From Prevotella koreensis (GTDB taxonomy: Bacteria > Bacteroidota > Bacteroidia > Bacteroidales > Bacteroidaceae), in NCBI RefSeq assembly GCF_003977605.1, contig NZ_RYYU01000001.1:1112039-1176038 (forward strand): a stretch of 64,000 nt of DNA, written 5' to 3'. Of the stretch, positions 30,806-39,738 are shown one piece after another. The notes under the pieces are model-generated. The model was not told the origin of the DNA. It did not search any database and was given only the letters and a program-made list of their open reading frames with translations. The translations under genes and the position numbers were made by a program. The stretch's first letter is position 1. Each line of letters begins with the position of its first letter.

Positions 30806-31384
30806 TTATGGCTTAATATAGACCAAATGCTTCATTCCATGCCCTCCCCACATCGTCTCACCTACGTTGCGGAAACCGAGCGAGGAGTACAGTCGTTCTG
30901 CCGAAGGATTACCCTTGTCAACGAGAAGTCCTACGGCGGGAATGTCCATCTCGCGTGCCTTGACAATCGACGAGCGCAGTAATGCCGTGGCAATGCCGCG
31001 GTTACGGTATTCCGAAAGCACGCACAGACTGTCAAGATAGAGTTCGCCGGCCTGCGTCTCATCGTCCATTTGCGAGAAGTCGCGCTCCAAATGTTCGCAG
31101 GCTGCGGCAATGAATGCCTCGCGCAAAGGGCGTAACAATGCCCCATCGTAACACACAAGACATCCGGCAACATTACCATCAAACTCGGCCACAAGCGTGT
31201 TCTGATAACTATATTGCGACCGCTCCATACCCACAAGAGCGGTCATCATGCGGTGGAAATCATCAAGTGTGTGCTCGTCTCCCGCAAAGTTCTGACAGCA
31301 CTCATGGTTCATAGCCTCCATTATCATCGTTGCCACGAGCGGTGCCTCATCTTTCCGTGCTCCTCTGATAATTATTTCTTCCAT
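30806..31384 (-). CDS. GNAT-family N-acetyltransferase
   Basis: A 192-residue protein from MEEIIIRGARKDEAPLVATM. The acetyl-CoA site of GNAT enzymes is visible as LCVLSEYRNRGIATALLRSS near 126-145 (Q/RxxGxG/A type), followed by VGLLVDKGNPSAERLYSSLG and FRNVGETMW, a typical C-terminal beta-bulge end. The substrate is unknown. An in-frame ATG 12 codons earlier exists, but this ATG matches the usual start of the fold. A -7 box lies about 70 bases upstream. Confidence 0.85.
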   Translation of the reverse strand: MEEIIIRGARKDEAPLVATMIMEAMNHECCQNFAGDEHTLDDFHRMMTALVGMERSQYSYQNTLVAEFDGNVAGCLVCYDGALLRPLREAFIAAACEHLERDFSQMDDETQAGELYLDSLCVLSEYRNRGIATALLRSSIVKAREMDIPAVGLLVDKGNPSAERLYSSLGFRNVGETMWGGHGMKHLVYIKP

Positions 31385-31453
31385 ATTTATAAACGTATTT
31401 TCTTCAACAGACCGAAACAATTACTCCTGAAACCAAAAGTAATTCATCGAGCC

Positions 31454-31462
31454 GCAAAAGTA
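31454..31462 (-). promoter_or_regulatory. -7 box for the GNAT gene
   Basis: TACTTTTGC on the complement strand, about 70 bases before the chosen ATG. Confidence 0.45.
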
Positions 31463-31539
31463 ATACAAAAAAGCCGAAGACACAAATCCAACACCCATTT
31501 TCAGTCCCCACGTCACCCTATTTCACATATTTCGTTTAG

Positions 31540-31622
31540 CAATCTCGCCCAATTTGAAAAGCAATTTCGCCCATTTTGCTTTGCAATTTGGGCGAAATTG
31601 GTGAGCAAATTGGGCGAAATTG
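31540..31622. repeat. Intergenic 22-bp-unit array, copy 3
   Basis: Four units: two carrying AATCTCGCCCA/AATTTCGCCCA, then two carrying TTGGGCGAAATTG in the opposite orientation, period about 22. It lies between the divergent GNAT and DHH genes. The rest of this 450-base gap holds only their promoters. Confidence 0.8.
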
Positions 31623-31823
31623 CTTTTTACAGAATAATCTTTATACGAGTAATTTACGGATAATGGCGAAAACAAAGCCTGTAAATCAAAGTCTGCCCGG
31701 CAATAGAACAAAATGAGTCAAGGACTCTAACAATCGATTTGGGTTAAAAAAATTTGAAGGTGAATGGGCATAAAAGGGGCATGATTTATTAGGTAATTAT
31801 TTTGTTTTATTCCCTTTTTGCTG

Positions 31824-31832
31824 TATCTTTGC
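31824..31832 (+). promoter_or_regulatory. -7 box for the DHH-dnaG unit
   Basis: TATCTTTGC, with a TTTG box about 20 bases upstream. The ATG follows after eight bases, so the leader is very short. Confidence 0.6.
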
Positions 31833-31839
31833 AGTCACT

Positions 31840-32877
31840 ATGCATATTGAAATATTGAAAGATGAAGAGGCTGCGCTACTGAAAAGCCTGATAGAGCAGT
31901 CTGAAAAAATAGTTGTATGCAGTCATCAGAACCCTGATGGCGATGCCCTCGGTTCGTGTCTCGGACTTGCGGAATACTTGAAACGACAAGGAAAAGAGCC
32001 TTTGATTGCCGTGCCCGATGCTTATCCCGACTTCCTGCAATGGTTGCCGGACTCACAGACAATAGTGAGATTCGACAAGCATAAGGAAACGGTGGAGAAC
32101 GCATTGGCGAACGCGGAACTCGTGTTCTGCCTCGACTTCAACCGAGCCGAGCGGCTTGGCAACGACATGTGCCAAGTGCTGAAAGCATCGCCGGCAAAAA
32201 AAGTGATGATAGACCACCACCCCGACCCCGATCTCGATACCGTGCTCAGCATATCGCATCCTGAAATGAGCAGCACGTGCGAATTGCTTTTCCGCGTGGA
32301 ATGGCAACTCGGAGGATTTGAAGAAATGACGAAGAAAGGGGCTGTTTCTATCTATTGCGGCATGATGACAGACACCGGAGGATTCACTTTCAACTCGTCG
32401 AAGCCGGAGATATTCTTCATCATCAGTCAACTGCTGACAAAAGGTTTCGACAAGGACAAGGTGTATCGCAACGTGTTCCACAATTACAGCGACTGGCGAA
32501 TGAGGCTTATGGGATATGTGCTCTATCAGAAGATGCGCGTGTTCCACGACTGGCATGCCACTTATTTCGCCATATCACGGCAAGACATAAAGCGTTTTCA
32601 CTTCATAAAAGGAGACGCAGAAGGATTGGTAAACCTGCCCTTGCAGATAAAAGGCATCAGTCTGTCTATATCACTGCGCGAAGACACGGAGCACGAAAAT
32701 CTTGTGTGGGTGAGCCTGCGCTCGGTTGATAACGTGGCATGCAATGAGATTGCCGAACGATTTTTCAACGGTGGCGGACACCGTAACGCATCGGGCGGCA
32801 GACTGTATTGCTCGCTCGAAGAGGCTGAAAAAACAGCAATGGAGGCCATAAAATGGCATGCCGAAAAACAGAATTAA
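31840..32877 (+). CDS. DHH-family phosphoesterase (NrnA-like oligoribonuclease/pAp phosphatase)
   Basis: A 345-residue cytosolic enzyme. The DHH domain motifs are SHQNPDGDALGSCLGLAEYL (residues about 28-47), DFNRAERLG and MIDHHPDPDLDT (near 125), with MTDTGGF near 174. The DHHA1 domain is near the C-terminus (FFNGGGHRNASGGRLY). The family degrades nanoRNA or cyclic dinucleotide products and pAp. dnaG begins 30 bases downstream on the same strand, so the two probably share a transcript. Confidence 0.92.
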   Translation: MHIEILKDEEAALLKSLIEQSEKIVVCSHQNPDGDALGSCLGLAEYLKRQGKEPLIAVPDAYPDFLQWLPDSQTIVRFDKHKETVENALANAELVFCLDFNRAERLGNDMCQVLKASPAKKVMIDHHPDPDLDTVLSISHPEMSSTCELLFRVEWQLGGFEEMTKKGAVSIYCGMMTDTGGFTFNSSKPEIFFIISQLLTKGFDKDKVYRNVFHNYSDWRMRLMGYVLYQKMRVFHDWHATYFAISRQDIKRFHFIKGDAEGLVNLPLQIKGISLSISLREDTEHENLVWVSLRSVDNVACNEIAERFFNGGGHRNASGGRLYCSLEEAEKTAMEAIKWHAEKQN

Positions 32878-32907
32878 ACAACGAAGTGAAACAACTGACG
32901 GCGAGAA

Positions 32908-34845
32908 ATGATTGACAGACCTACGGTGGATAGAATAATGGAAACCGCGAACATCGTGGAAGTGGTGTCCGAATTCGTATCGTTAAGGAAATCGGGGGCC
33001 AACTATAAAGGCCTTTGTCCATTCCATAACGAGCGCACACCGTCGTTCTATGTCTCGCCCTCGCGCGGCATCTGTAAATGTTTCTCGTGCGGAAAGGGTG
33101 GCAATCCGGTGGGATTCATCATGGAACACGAGCAGATGACCTATCCCGAGGCTCTGCGCTGGCTCGCCAAGAAATATGGCATCGAGATAAAAGAGCGCGA
33201 ACTCTCTGACGAGGAAAAGAAACAAGAAAGCGATCGCGAGTCGATGTTCATAGTAAACGAATGGGCCGCCGACCATTTCGAAGAGATGTTGCACGAGAAC
33301 GAAGAAGGCATTGCCATAGGTATGCAATACTTCCGCAGTCGCGGATTTCGCGATGACACGATAAGCAAATTCCGTCTCGGTTTCTCTCTTTCAGACCGTG
33401 AGGCGCTTCCGCGCTTGGCACTACATAAAGGCTATAAGGAGGAATATCTCCTGAAAACCGGTGTCTGCTATAAGCGCGAGAACGACGGACAACTTATCGA
33501 CCGTTTCGCAGGCAGAGTGATATTCCCATGGATTAGCATCAGCGGAAAGACTGTGGCTTTCGGCGGAAGAAAACTCGATCAGGCAACGAAAGGGGTGCAA
33601 CAGAAATATGTCAACTCCCCAGACAGCGAGATATATCACAAGGAACAGCAACTATACGGCATATTCCAAGCAAAGAAAGCGATAGCGAAAGAGAACTGCG
33701 TGTATATGGTGGAGGGCTACACTGACGTAATATCAATGCACCAAAGCGGCATTGAGAACGTGGTGGCAAACTCCGGAACGGCTCTGTCGGTACACCAGAT
33801 ACGCATTCTGCGGCGGTTTACGCCCAACGTTGTGCTGCTATACGACGGTGACGAGGCGGGTATTCATGCCGCAATGCGCGGAACAGACATGATGCTCGGC
33901 GAGGGCATGAACATAAAGGTTCTGTTGCTTCCCGACGGCGAAGACCCTGACAGTTTCGCACGGAAACACACCGCAAAGGATTTCCGAGAATATGTGGAGC
34001 AACACCAACAGGATTTCATCGATTTCAAAATAGACCTGATGATACGCGGTGTGAGCGACCCGATAAAACGCGCCGAAGCCGTGAACTCCATAATACAGAG
34101 CATCAGCGTGATAAAAGACCAGATAGTAAGGGCAACATACATAAACCTCTGCGTACACCGACTTGGAATAAACGAGCCGACAATAATATCTACGCTGAAC
34201 AAGTTCATACGCAGCAATATGGAGAAAGAGAGCAAAGGAACGCTGCCTATAACGGCAGACACACCGGCTCGACCCATCAGCCAACCACTTGCACCGGACA
34301 CGCCGCAAGAACAGGGAAGCACCGTGGAGAAAATGATAGCACAGTTAATCATCAAGCATGGAGGGGACATAATATATCGCGACGTGGAGACAGAAGACGG
34401 CGAGAAGATAAATCTGAGCATGGCGCAATTCATCAGTTACAACCTCAGCGAAGATGACCTGCAACTGAAAAATCCAGTCTATGCACGCATACTCGAAGAG
34501 GCAACGGAGCACAGCAACGAACCAGACTTCAACTCAGAACAGTATTTCACACGTCATACCGATGTGGAACTGAGCAACATCGCAACGCAAATGTTAATGG
34601 ATGTGCCACTGACAAAGAGTCTGCAAATAAATAAAGACAAGGACTCGCTGTGTAATGATGTAAACCATCTGCTGCTCGATTTTCGCAAGAACTTCATGGA
34701 AGAGAAACTGCGGCAACTGAAAACGGAGATTTCGAAGGCGATGGGAGACAACGACAAACTCCGCCAACTGATGGCAGAATATGCCGACATACAGAAAAGG
34801 CGTAACAATATGGCAACACTGTTGGGCAACAACATCGTGACATGA
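32908..34845 (+). CDS. dnaG: DNA primase DnaG
   Basis: Synthesises RNA primers at the replication fork with DnaB. The 645 residues show the CHC2 zinc-binding domain (LCPFHNERTPSFYVSPSRG followed by CKCFSCGKGGN, near 36-66), the catalytic core with RVIFPWISISGKTVAFGGRK, and the TOPRIM motifs VYMVEGYTDVISMHQSG (near 269) and LLYDGDEAG (near 310). The C-terminal DnaB-binding region is helical. The order of domains and length are normal. Confidence 0.96.
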   Translation: MIDRPTVDRIMETANIVEVVSEFVSLRKSGANYKGLCPFHNERTPSFYVSPSRGICKCFSCGKGGNPVGFIMEHEQMTYPEALRWLAKKYGIEIKERELSDEEKKQESDRESMFIVNEWAADHFEEMLHENEEGIAIGMQYFRSRGFRDDTISKFRLGFSLSDREALPRLALHKGYKEEYLLKTGVCYKRENDGQLIDRFAGRVIFPWISISGKTVAFGGRKLDQATKGVQQKYVNSPDSEIYHKEQQLYGIFQAKKAIAKENCVYMVEGYTDVISMHQSGIENVVANSGTALSVHQIRILRRFTPNVVLLYDGDEAGIHAAMRGTDMMLGEGMNIKVLLLPDGEDPDSFARKHTAKDFREYVEQHQQDFIDFKIDLMIRGVSDPIKRAEAVNSIIQSISVIKDQIVRATYINLCVHRLGINEPTIISTLNKFIRSNMEKESKGTLPITADTPARPISQPLAPDTPQEQGSTVEKMIAQLIIKHGGDIIYRDVETEDGEKINLSMAQFISYNLSEDDLQLKNPVYARILEEATEHSNEPDFNSEQYFTRHTDVELSNIATQMLMDVPLTKSLQINKDKDSLCNDVNHLLLDFRKNFMEEKLRQLKTEISKAMGDNDKLRQLMAEYADIQKRRNNMATLLGNNIVT

Positions 34846-34886
34846 GTTGGCTATTATTAATTTTAAACTTTAAACATTTAGCATAG

Positions 34887-35216
34887 ATGTATTACGTAAA
34901 GAAGACACTGGAAGTATCGGCGGCACACCGCCTCACACTCGACTACGAGAGCAAATGCACCTCGATGCACGGTCACAACTGGATAATAACCGTATATTGC
35001 CGTGCCGAAGAACTCGACCATAACGGTATGGTGACAGACTTCTCGATAATAAAGACAAAGGTGAAGAGTGTTCTTGACCATAAGGTTATCAACGACGTGT
35101 TGCCTTGTAACCCAACGGCCGAGAACATAGCACGATGGATATGCGACCAAGTGCCGAACTGCTACCGAGTGGAAGTGCAAGAAAGCAGGGGAAACGTGGC
35201 AGCATACGAGATTTGA
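34887..35216 (+). CDS. queD: 6-carboxytetrahydropterin synthase QueD
   Basis: Second step of queuosine/7-deazaguanine synthesis, converting dihydroneopterin triphosphate to 6-carboxytetrahydropterin. The 109 residues are slightly short for the family but complete. Zinc ligands are visible in SAAHRL and MHGHNW (near 12-32), with the catalytic Cys in the intervening SKCTSMHG. DHKVINDVLPCNPTAENIAR and the terminal EVQESRGNVAAYE match. queE follows after 27 bases, confirming the pathway. Confidence 0.93.
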   Translation: MYYVKKTLEVSAAHRLTLDYESKCTSMHGHNWIITVYCRAEELDHNGMVTDFSIIKTKVKSVLDHKVINDVLPCNPTAENIARWICDQVPNCYRVEVQESRGNVAAYEI

Positions 35217-35243
35217 ATAAGTTTGTTTCGCGACATATAAATA

Positions 35244-35903
35244 ATGTATAGAATAAACGATATATTTTCCTCACTGCAAGGCGAAGGGCACAACACCGGA
35301 TGCGCCGCGACATTCGTGAGGTTTGCAGGTTGTAATCTCAGGTGTTCGTTCTGCGATACCGACTTCTCGGAATACCGTGAGATGTCGGCAGATGAGATTG
35401 TGAAAAGCATTTCGGTTTATCCCACAAGGTTTGTGATTCTCACAGGTGGCGAACCATCATTGCAGGTAGATGACACTCTTGTTGATGCCCTACACGATGC
35501 CGGATTTACCATTGCCATGGAGACGAACGGCAGCAAACGGCCGGCCAAAGGCATTGACTGGATTACCGTTTCACCAAAGATTCCGTTCGGAAAATATAAC
35601 AACAGCGACAACATTGACATCTACCGAGAGATTATGGAGCAGGCAGACGAAATAAAGGTGGTATTCGACGGGGAACACACTCCCGACACTTTCCTTCCTC
35701 CATCTCTGCAATCGGATTCAACAGAAGATACTTTCATGGCGAAGCGTAGAAAACATGACCTGCCCCTACTCTACCTCCAGCCTTGCGATATAGGCGACCC
35801 GGAACGCAACGAGGAGATAATGCGTGCCTGCATCAACTACATCACAGAGCATCCACAGTGGCGATTGTCGCTACAAACACATAAATTGGCGAACTTCAAA
35901 TGA
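35244..35903 (+). CDS. queE: 7-carboxy-7-deazaguanine synthase QueE
   Basis: Radical SAM enzyme making 7-carboxy-7-deazaguanine, the step after QueD. The 219 residues begin MYRINDIFSSLQGEGHNTGC. The iron-sulfur motif CxxxCxxC lies in GCNLRCSFCDTDFSEYREMS (near 29-48). The SAM-binding VILTGGEPSLQVDDTL follows near 65-80. Its stop overlaps the start of the next gene (cls) by four bases (ATGA), so the two are translationally coupled. Confidence 0.94.
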   Translation: MYRINDIFSSLQGEGHNTGCAATFVRFAGCNLRCSFCDTDFSEYREMSADEIVKSISVYPTRFVILTGGEPSLQVDDTLVDALHDAGFTIAMETNGSKRPAKGIDWITVSPKIPFGKYNNSDNIDIYREIMEQADEIKVVFDGEHTPDTFLPPSLQSDSTEDTFMAKRRKHDLPLLYLQPCDIGDPERNEEIMRACINYITEHPQWRLSLQTHKLANFK

Positions 35904-37309
35904 TAAACCTAAGCATCATATTCCTGATATACATTGTCGTCTTTGTTATACCGGCGATATTCACAGTGCTGCTCGACAACAGGCAACCGGCAAAGGCTGT
36001 GTCATGGATTTTGGTGCTTGTTTTCTTACCTGTAATAGGCTTTCTGCTCTATTTCTTCTTTGGTCAGAACATAAGGAAAGAACGACTCATAAACCAAAAA
36101 AATCTTGACCAACTCACAAAGCGCACAATGGTGGAGTTCGTTGCACAGCGCGACCTTTACCTTCCGGAGAAATATTCGCCGCTGATAAACCAATTCATTG
36201 AAAGCAACTGGTCATTACCGTTCAAGGATAATGATGTGGAGATATTAACCCACGGCAGCGATTTCTTCCTCTCCTTATTGTCTAATATAGGACAGGCGAG
36301 ACACCACGTGCATATAGAAACCTATATCATAGAAGACGATGCGATAGGCAATCTTGTTGCCGATGCACTGATAGACTGCGTAAATCGTGGCGTGGAAGTG
36401 CGCCTGATATATGACGATGTGGGCAGTTGGAGAGTTAGCGGCAAGTTTTTCCGCCGCATGACAGATGCCGGCGTGAAAGTTTATCCTTTCCTTCCGGTAT
36501 ATTTCCCTTTACTGACAAGCAAAATAAACTACCGTAATCACCGCAAGATAATCATCATAGACGGTGAAACGGCATTTGTAGGAGGCATGAACATCGCCGT
36601 GAGATATGCCAAGAAATGGCGCGACACACACCTGCTCGTACGCGGAGGAATAGTGAATGCCATACAGAGGGCATTCCTTATCGATTGGTATTTCGTTTCA
36701 CGGACACTGATAACAGGCTTGCGCTACTATCCTGAACCTAAGACAAAAATCAGCAATAACTGCATTGCACAACTGGTTACGGGTAGCCCTGTCACTCCCG
36801 ACCACGACATCATGCAGGGTTATGTGCGCATCATTATAGAAGCGCGAGACTACGTATATATGGAAACTCCATATTTCCTACCCACCGAAACGATTATGTT
36901 CGCACTGCGCACGGCAGCAAACGCCGGTGTGGATGTGCTCTTGATCGTACCGCTCAAGAGCGATGCCAAAGTGGTGGAATGGGCAAGCCGCTCATACGTA
37001 TTGCAGGCAATAGATGCCGGAGTGAAAGTATTTGCCTACGAGAAGGAGTTCAACCACAGCAAGATTCTCGTTTCCGATGATGCCCTATGCACGTGTGGCT
37101 CGACGAACATCGACTTCCGTTCGTTCGAGAATAACTTCGAGGCAAACGTCTTCTTCTATGACACCGAGGTTGCAAAAAGAATGAAACAGGTCTTTCTCGA
37201 CGACCTAAACCACTGCATACCCACATCAGAACTGAAATACACCCACCGTCCTTCATACATACAACGGCTGTGGGAATCGGTTGTTAGACTTCTCTCGCCA
37301 CTGCTTTAA
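35900..37309 (+). CDS. cls: Cardiolipin synthase (phospholipase D family)
   Basis: Inner-membrane enzyme that condenses phosphatidylglycerol to cardiolipin. The 469 residues carry two N-terminal membrane helices (about 1-60) with the PLDc_N segment AVSWILVLVFLPVIGFLLYF. Two HKD motifs follow: NHRKIIIIDGETAFVGGMNI (near 214-233) and FNHSKILVSDDALCTCGSTN (near 385-404). Length, order and spacing are standard. It is the third gene of the queD-queE-cls unit, although cls has no known role in queuosine synthesis. Confidence 0.93.
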   Translation: MINLSIIFLIYIVVFVIPAIFTVLLDNRQPAKAVSWILVLVFLPVIGFLLYFFFGQNIRKERLINQKNLDQLTKRTMVEFVAQRDLYLPEKYSPLINQFIESNWSLPFKDNDVEILTHGSDFFLSLLSNIGQARHHVHIETYIIEDDAIGNLVADALIDCVNRGVEVRLIYDDVGSWRVSGKFFRRMTDAGVKVYPFLPVYFPLLTSKINYRNHRKIIIIDGETAFVGGMNIAVRYAKKWRDTHLLVRGGIVNAIQRAFLIDWYFVSRTLITGLRYYPEPKTKISNNCIAQLVTGSPVTPDHDIMQGYVRIIIEARDYVYMETPYFLPTETIMFALRTAANAGVDVLLIVPLKSDAKVVEWASRSYVLQAIDAGVKVFAYEKEFNHSKILVSDDALCTCGSTNIDFRSFENNFEANVFFYDTEVAKRMKQVFLDDLNHCIPTSELKYTHRPSYIQRLWESVVRLLSPLL

Positions 37310-37365
37310 GCGCAAAACAAAAGAATGTGACCACCGCTTTTTGATTATTATACCGGCAATAGAAG

Positions 37366-39738
37366 TCAGAACGGATAGCCCACGGCGAAGTTTATCGACT
37401 GCATATCGCCGAATCTGCGCATGTTAAAATATCCGCCATAGCCGGTATCGTAAGGAGCGTGTATGGCGAAACCCCAATCCACACGCACAACAAGGAACTC
37501 AAGGTCGTAACGCAATCCGAAGCCGGTACCCACAGCAAGATCGCGTGGTAGTCTGGAAAGTTTGAAGCATTCCACGTCATTACTACCACTGCTTATGTTC
37601 CACACATTTCCGGCATCGAGGAACAACGCACCATTGAGACTTCCGAAAAGATTGAAACGACATTCCAGATTGGCGAGAAATTTCATGTCGCCGGTCTGAA
37701 ACAAATAACTCAAACCACCATCATCAGGGCGCATTCGTCCCGGTCCGATGCCACGAACAGGGAAAGCACGGATGGTATTCGCTCCACCAACAAAAAACTG
37801 TTCGCTGAACGGTGCGTATGTATTATTACCGTAACTCCATATCACCCCTGCGTTGATATGAGCCACAAGAGATGTCTTTTCGTTTACCCTCCAACGCTTT
37901 ACGAAGTCGGTATTCACTTTCAGGAACTGCGCATAAGGATTTTTGAACAGTTCCTTTCCCACCTCGTTCCATTTCTTTCCTGTTGCCATAAAGCCGAGCG
38001 ACACAAGGTTTCCTGCCTCCGAGATAGTCGTTTCCCACGCTATCGGATTTCTCTTACTTCTCGGACTCGAATAGTTGTACGTATAGGAGAGTTTCATTAT
38101 GAAACGATCGGAAAGAGCCTGCGTCAGATATGGACTTGTTCCGACTATTGAGTCGAAGAGATGAGTGATTTTATTCTTGAACTGATAGACAACCGTCAGC
38201 GGCGACAGGCTGTGTATCGATGTCGGTGTAGGCTGCAAGCGGTAGGTCAGTTCGCCCGAAGCGGTGTGCATTCTGAAATACTCGGAACGGCTCTCAATAT
38301 CGAATCCCATTTTCAAGGTAGTGGTAGGGGCTACAAAAAACTTCCTGCGGTGCTGTTTATTCTCCCTCACACTATTGTTAAATACCCTTCGTTGCTTCTT
38401 GAAAAGACTGAACGGCATAACAATTCTTGGGAATGTCAGCGACGCATCCAGTCCCACGCGGTAGGTCGCCATATCCGAATAGTCCACGAGTTTCCTTGTT
38501 GTGCGCCACTCATAAAGCCCGTGCATGTTGATGTCGAATGTCTCTCCGCCGTGGAATGTATTCCGTTTCGTGAGTCCGATCACCAGTTCAGGCCCCATGC
38601 GTCCTGTGGTTCTGCCGCGTATGTTCGTCTCTGCGTAGAAGTCATATTTCTTGTCGAAGACACAAGAGATGTTCAAATCGAGCGTGTCGCACGTCGGCGA
38701 GTCATCGCGCGGCGTGAATGTGAAATTCACCATACTGAATAATCCTGACGAAGTAATGGTATTTTCGGTCTCCATCAGATCATCGTAGCAGAACAGTTGT
38801 CCCTGCTGCATCTTCAATCCGTTCCCTAATACAGACGTTTTCACCGGCGGCCGGCGGCCACTGAAATACACCTTGAACCTACTTCGTTCCACAGAATCGG
38901 TCGGTATGTCCGTTACCGTGCGCTTGAATGTCAGTCCTATACGTCCGATATACCACTTATGCTTCGCTTTCTCCGGAATATTTTCAGCGAGTTGGAAGCG
39001 CAATTGCACCTTGCCCGGCACCATCATCGTGTCGGCAAGATAAGAAGCGTAGGAGGATTGGTAATAGTAATACCCGTTGTTTCGGAACAGTTGCGAAATG
39101 CGTGTACGCTCTGCATCGAGTGCTGCAACGCTGAAAGGCGAACCACGACGCACCACTGCATCGTCAAGACTCTGCCTGATCAGACTGTCACTCACCGGCG
39201 TAAAGCCTAAATAAGCAATGGAGTCGAGTGTGAACAGGTGGTTCATCTCAACGTCATATCTTATCTTTCCCTTCTTAGGATTTCTCTGTGCTATTTCCTC
39301 ATAACCCACTTTGCCGTGGAAATAGCCACGATTTCGCAACACACTCTGCGCAACGGTGGAGCGTAAGGGGGCATTCACATCGCTCATCAGCACCGGATTC
39401 TTACCGAAAGTGCGCCCAATCCACTTACCAAATTTCCCTTTAGAGTCCGAAAAAGCGTTCCACACCCACAGTCCGATGGGGAATGGTGAGCGCACGGACG
39501 AACTTCCGAACAGCGCACCATTCGGTTCGCACGCCAATGCAGCCTCAACCTCCTCCTGCGTTGCAGCGAAATGGCTTCCACGTTCATAGTTGGTGTAGTT
39601 TATTTTGGATATTCCAAGATACAACTGCTCACCCTCCGGCAACGCACTCGTAGTAGAACACGAAGCCAGTATCATGGCGCAGCACAGCAAGACAGCCGTC
39701 AGAAGTGCCGGTGTATTATTTATTTTCCTTAGTTTCAT
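37366..39738 (-). CDS. tamL: TamL-type outer-membrane assembly lipoprotein (BamA/TamA family)
   Basis: Omp85-family beta-barrel with N-terminal POTRA-like domains, working with TamB in outer-membrane protein assembly or lipid transport. The 790 residues begin with a lipoprotein signal (ALLTAVLLCCAMILAS-C27), the feature that separates Bacteroidetes TamL from TamA. The C-terminal barrel shows the Omp85 signatures FFVGGANTIRAFPVRGIGPG and later strands, ending in VGYPF, a typical terminal aromatic. Its start overlaps the end of tamB by 23 bases, so the two are coupled. Confidence 0.9.
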   Translation of the reverse strand: MKLRKINNTPALLTAVLLCCAMILASCSTTSALPEGEQLYLGISKINYTNYERGSHFAATQEEVEAALACEPNGALFGSSSVRSPFPIGLWVWNAFSDSKGKFGKWIGRTFGKNPVLMSDVNAPLRSTVAQSVLRNRGYFHGKVGYEEIAQRNPKKGKIRYDVEMNHLFTLDSIAYLGFTPVSDSLIRQSLDDAVVRRGSPFSVAALDAERTRISQLFRNNGYYYYQSSYASYLADTMMVPGKVQLRFQLAENIPEKAKHKWYIGRIGLTFKRTVTDIPTDSVERSRFKVYFSGRRPPVKTSVLGNGLKMQQGQLFCYDDLMETENTITSSGLFSMVNFTFTPRDDSPTCDTLDLNISCVFDKKYDFYAETNIRGRTTGRMGPELVIGLTKRNTFHGGETFDINMHGLYEWRTTRKLVDYSDMATYRVGLDASLTFPRIVMPFSLFKKQRRVFNNSVRENKQHRRKFFVAPTTTLKMGFDIESRSEYFRMHTASGELTYRLQPTPTSIHSLSPLTVVYQFKNKITHLFDSIVGTSPYLTQALSDRFIMKLSYTYNYSSPRSKRNPIAWETTISEAGNLVSLGFMATGKKWNEVGKELFKNPYAQFLKVNTDFVKRWRVNEKTSLVAHINAGVIWSYGNNTYAPFSEQFFVGGANTIRAFPVRGIGPGRMRPDDGGLSYLFQTGDMKFLANLECRFNLFGSLNGALFLDAGNVWNISSGSNDVECFKLSRLPRDLAVGTGFGLRYDLEFLVVRVDWGFAIHAPYDTGYGGYFNMRRFGDMQSINFAVGYPF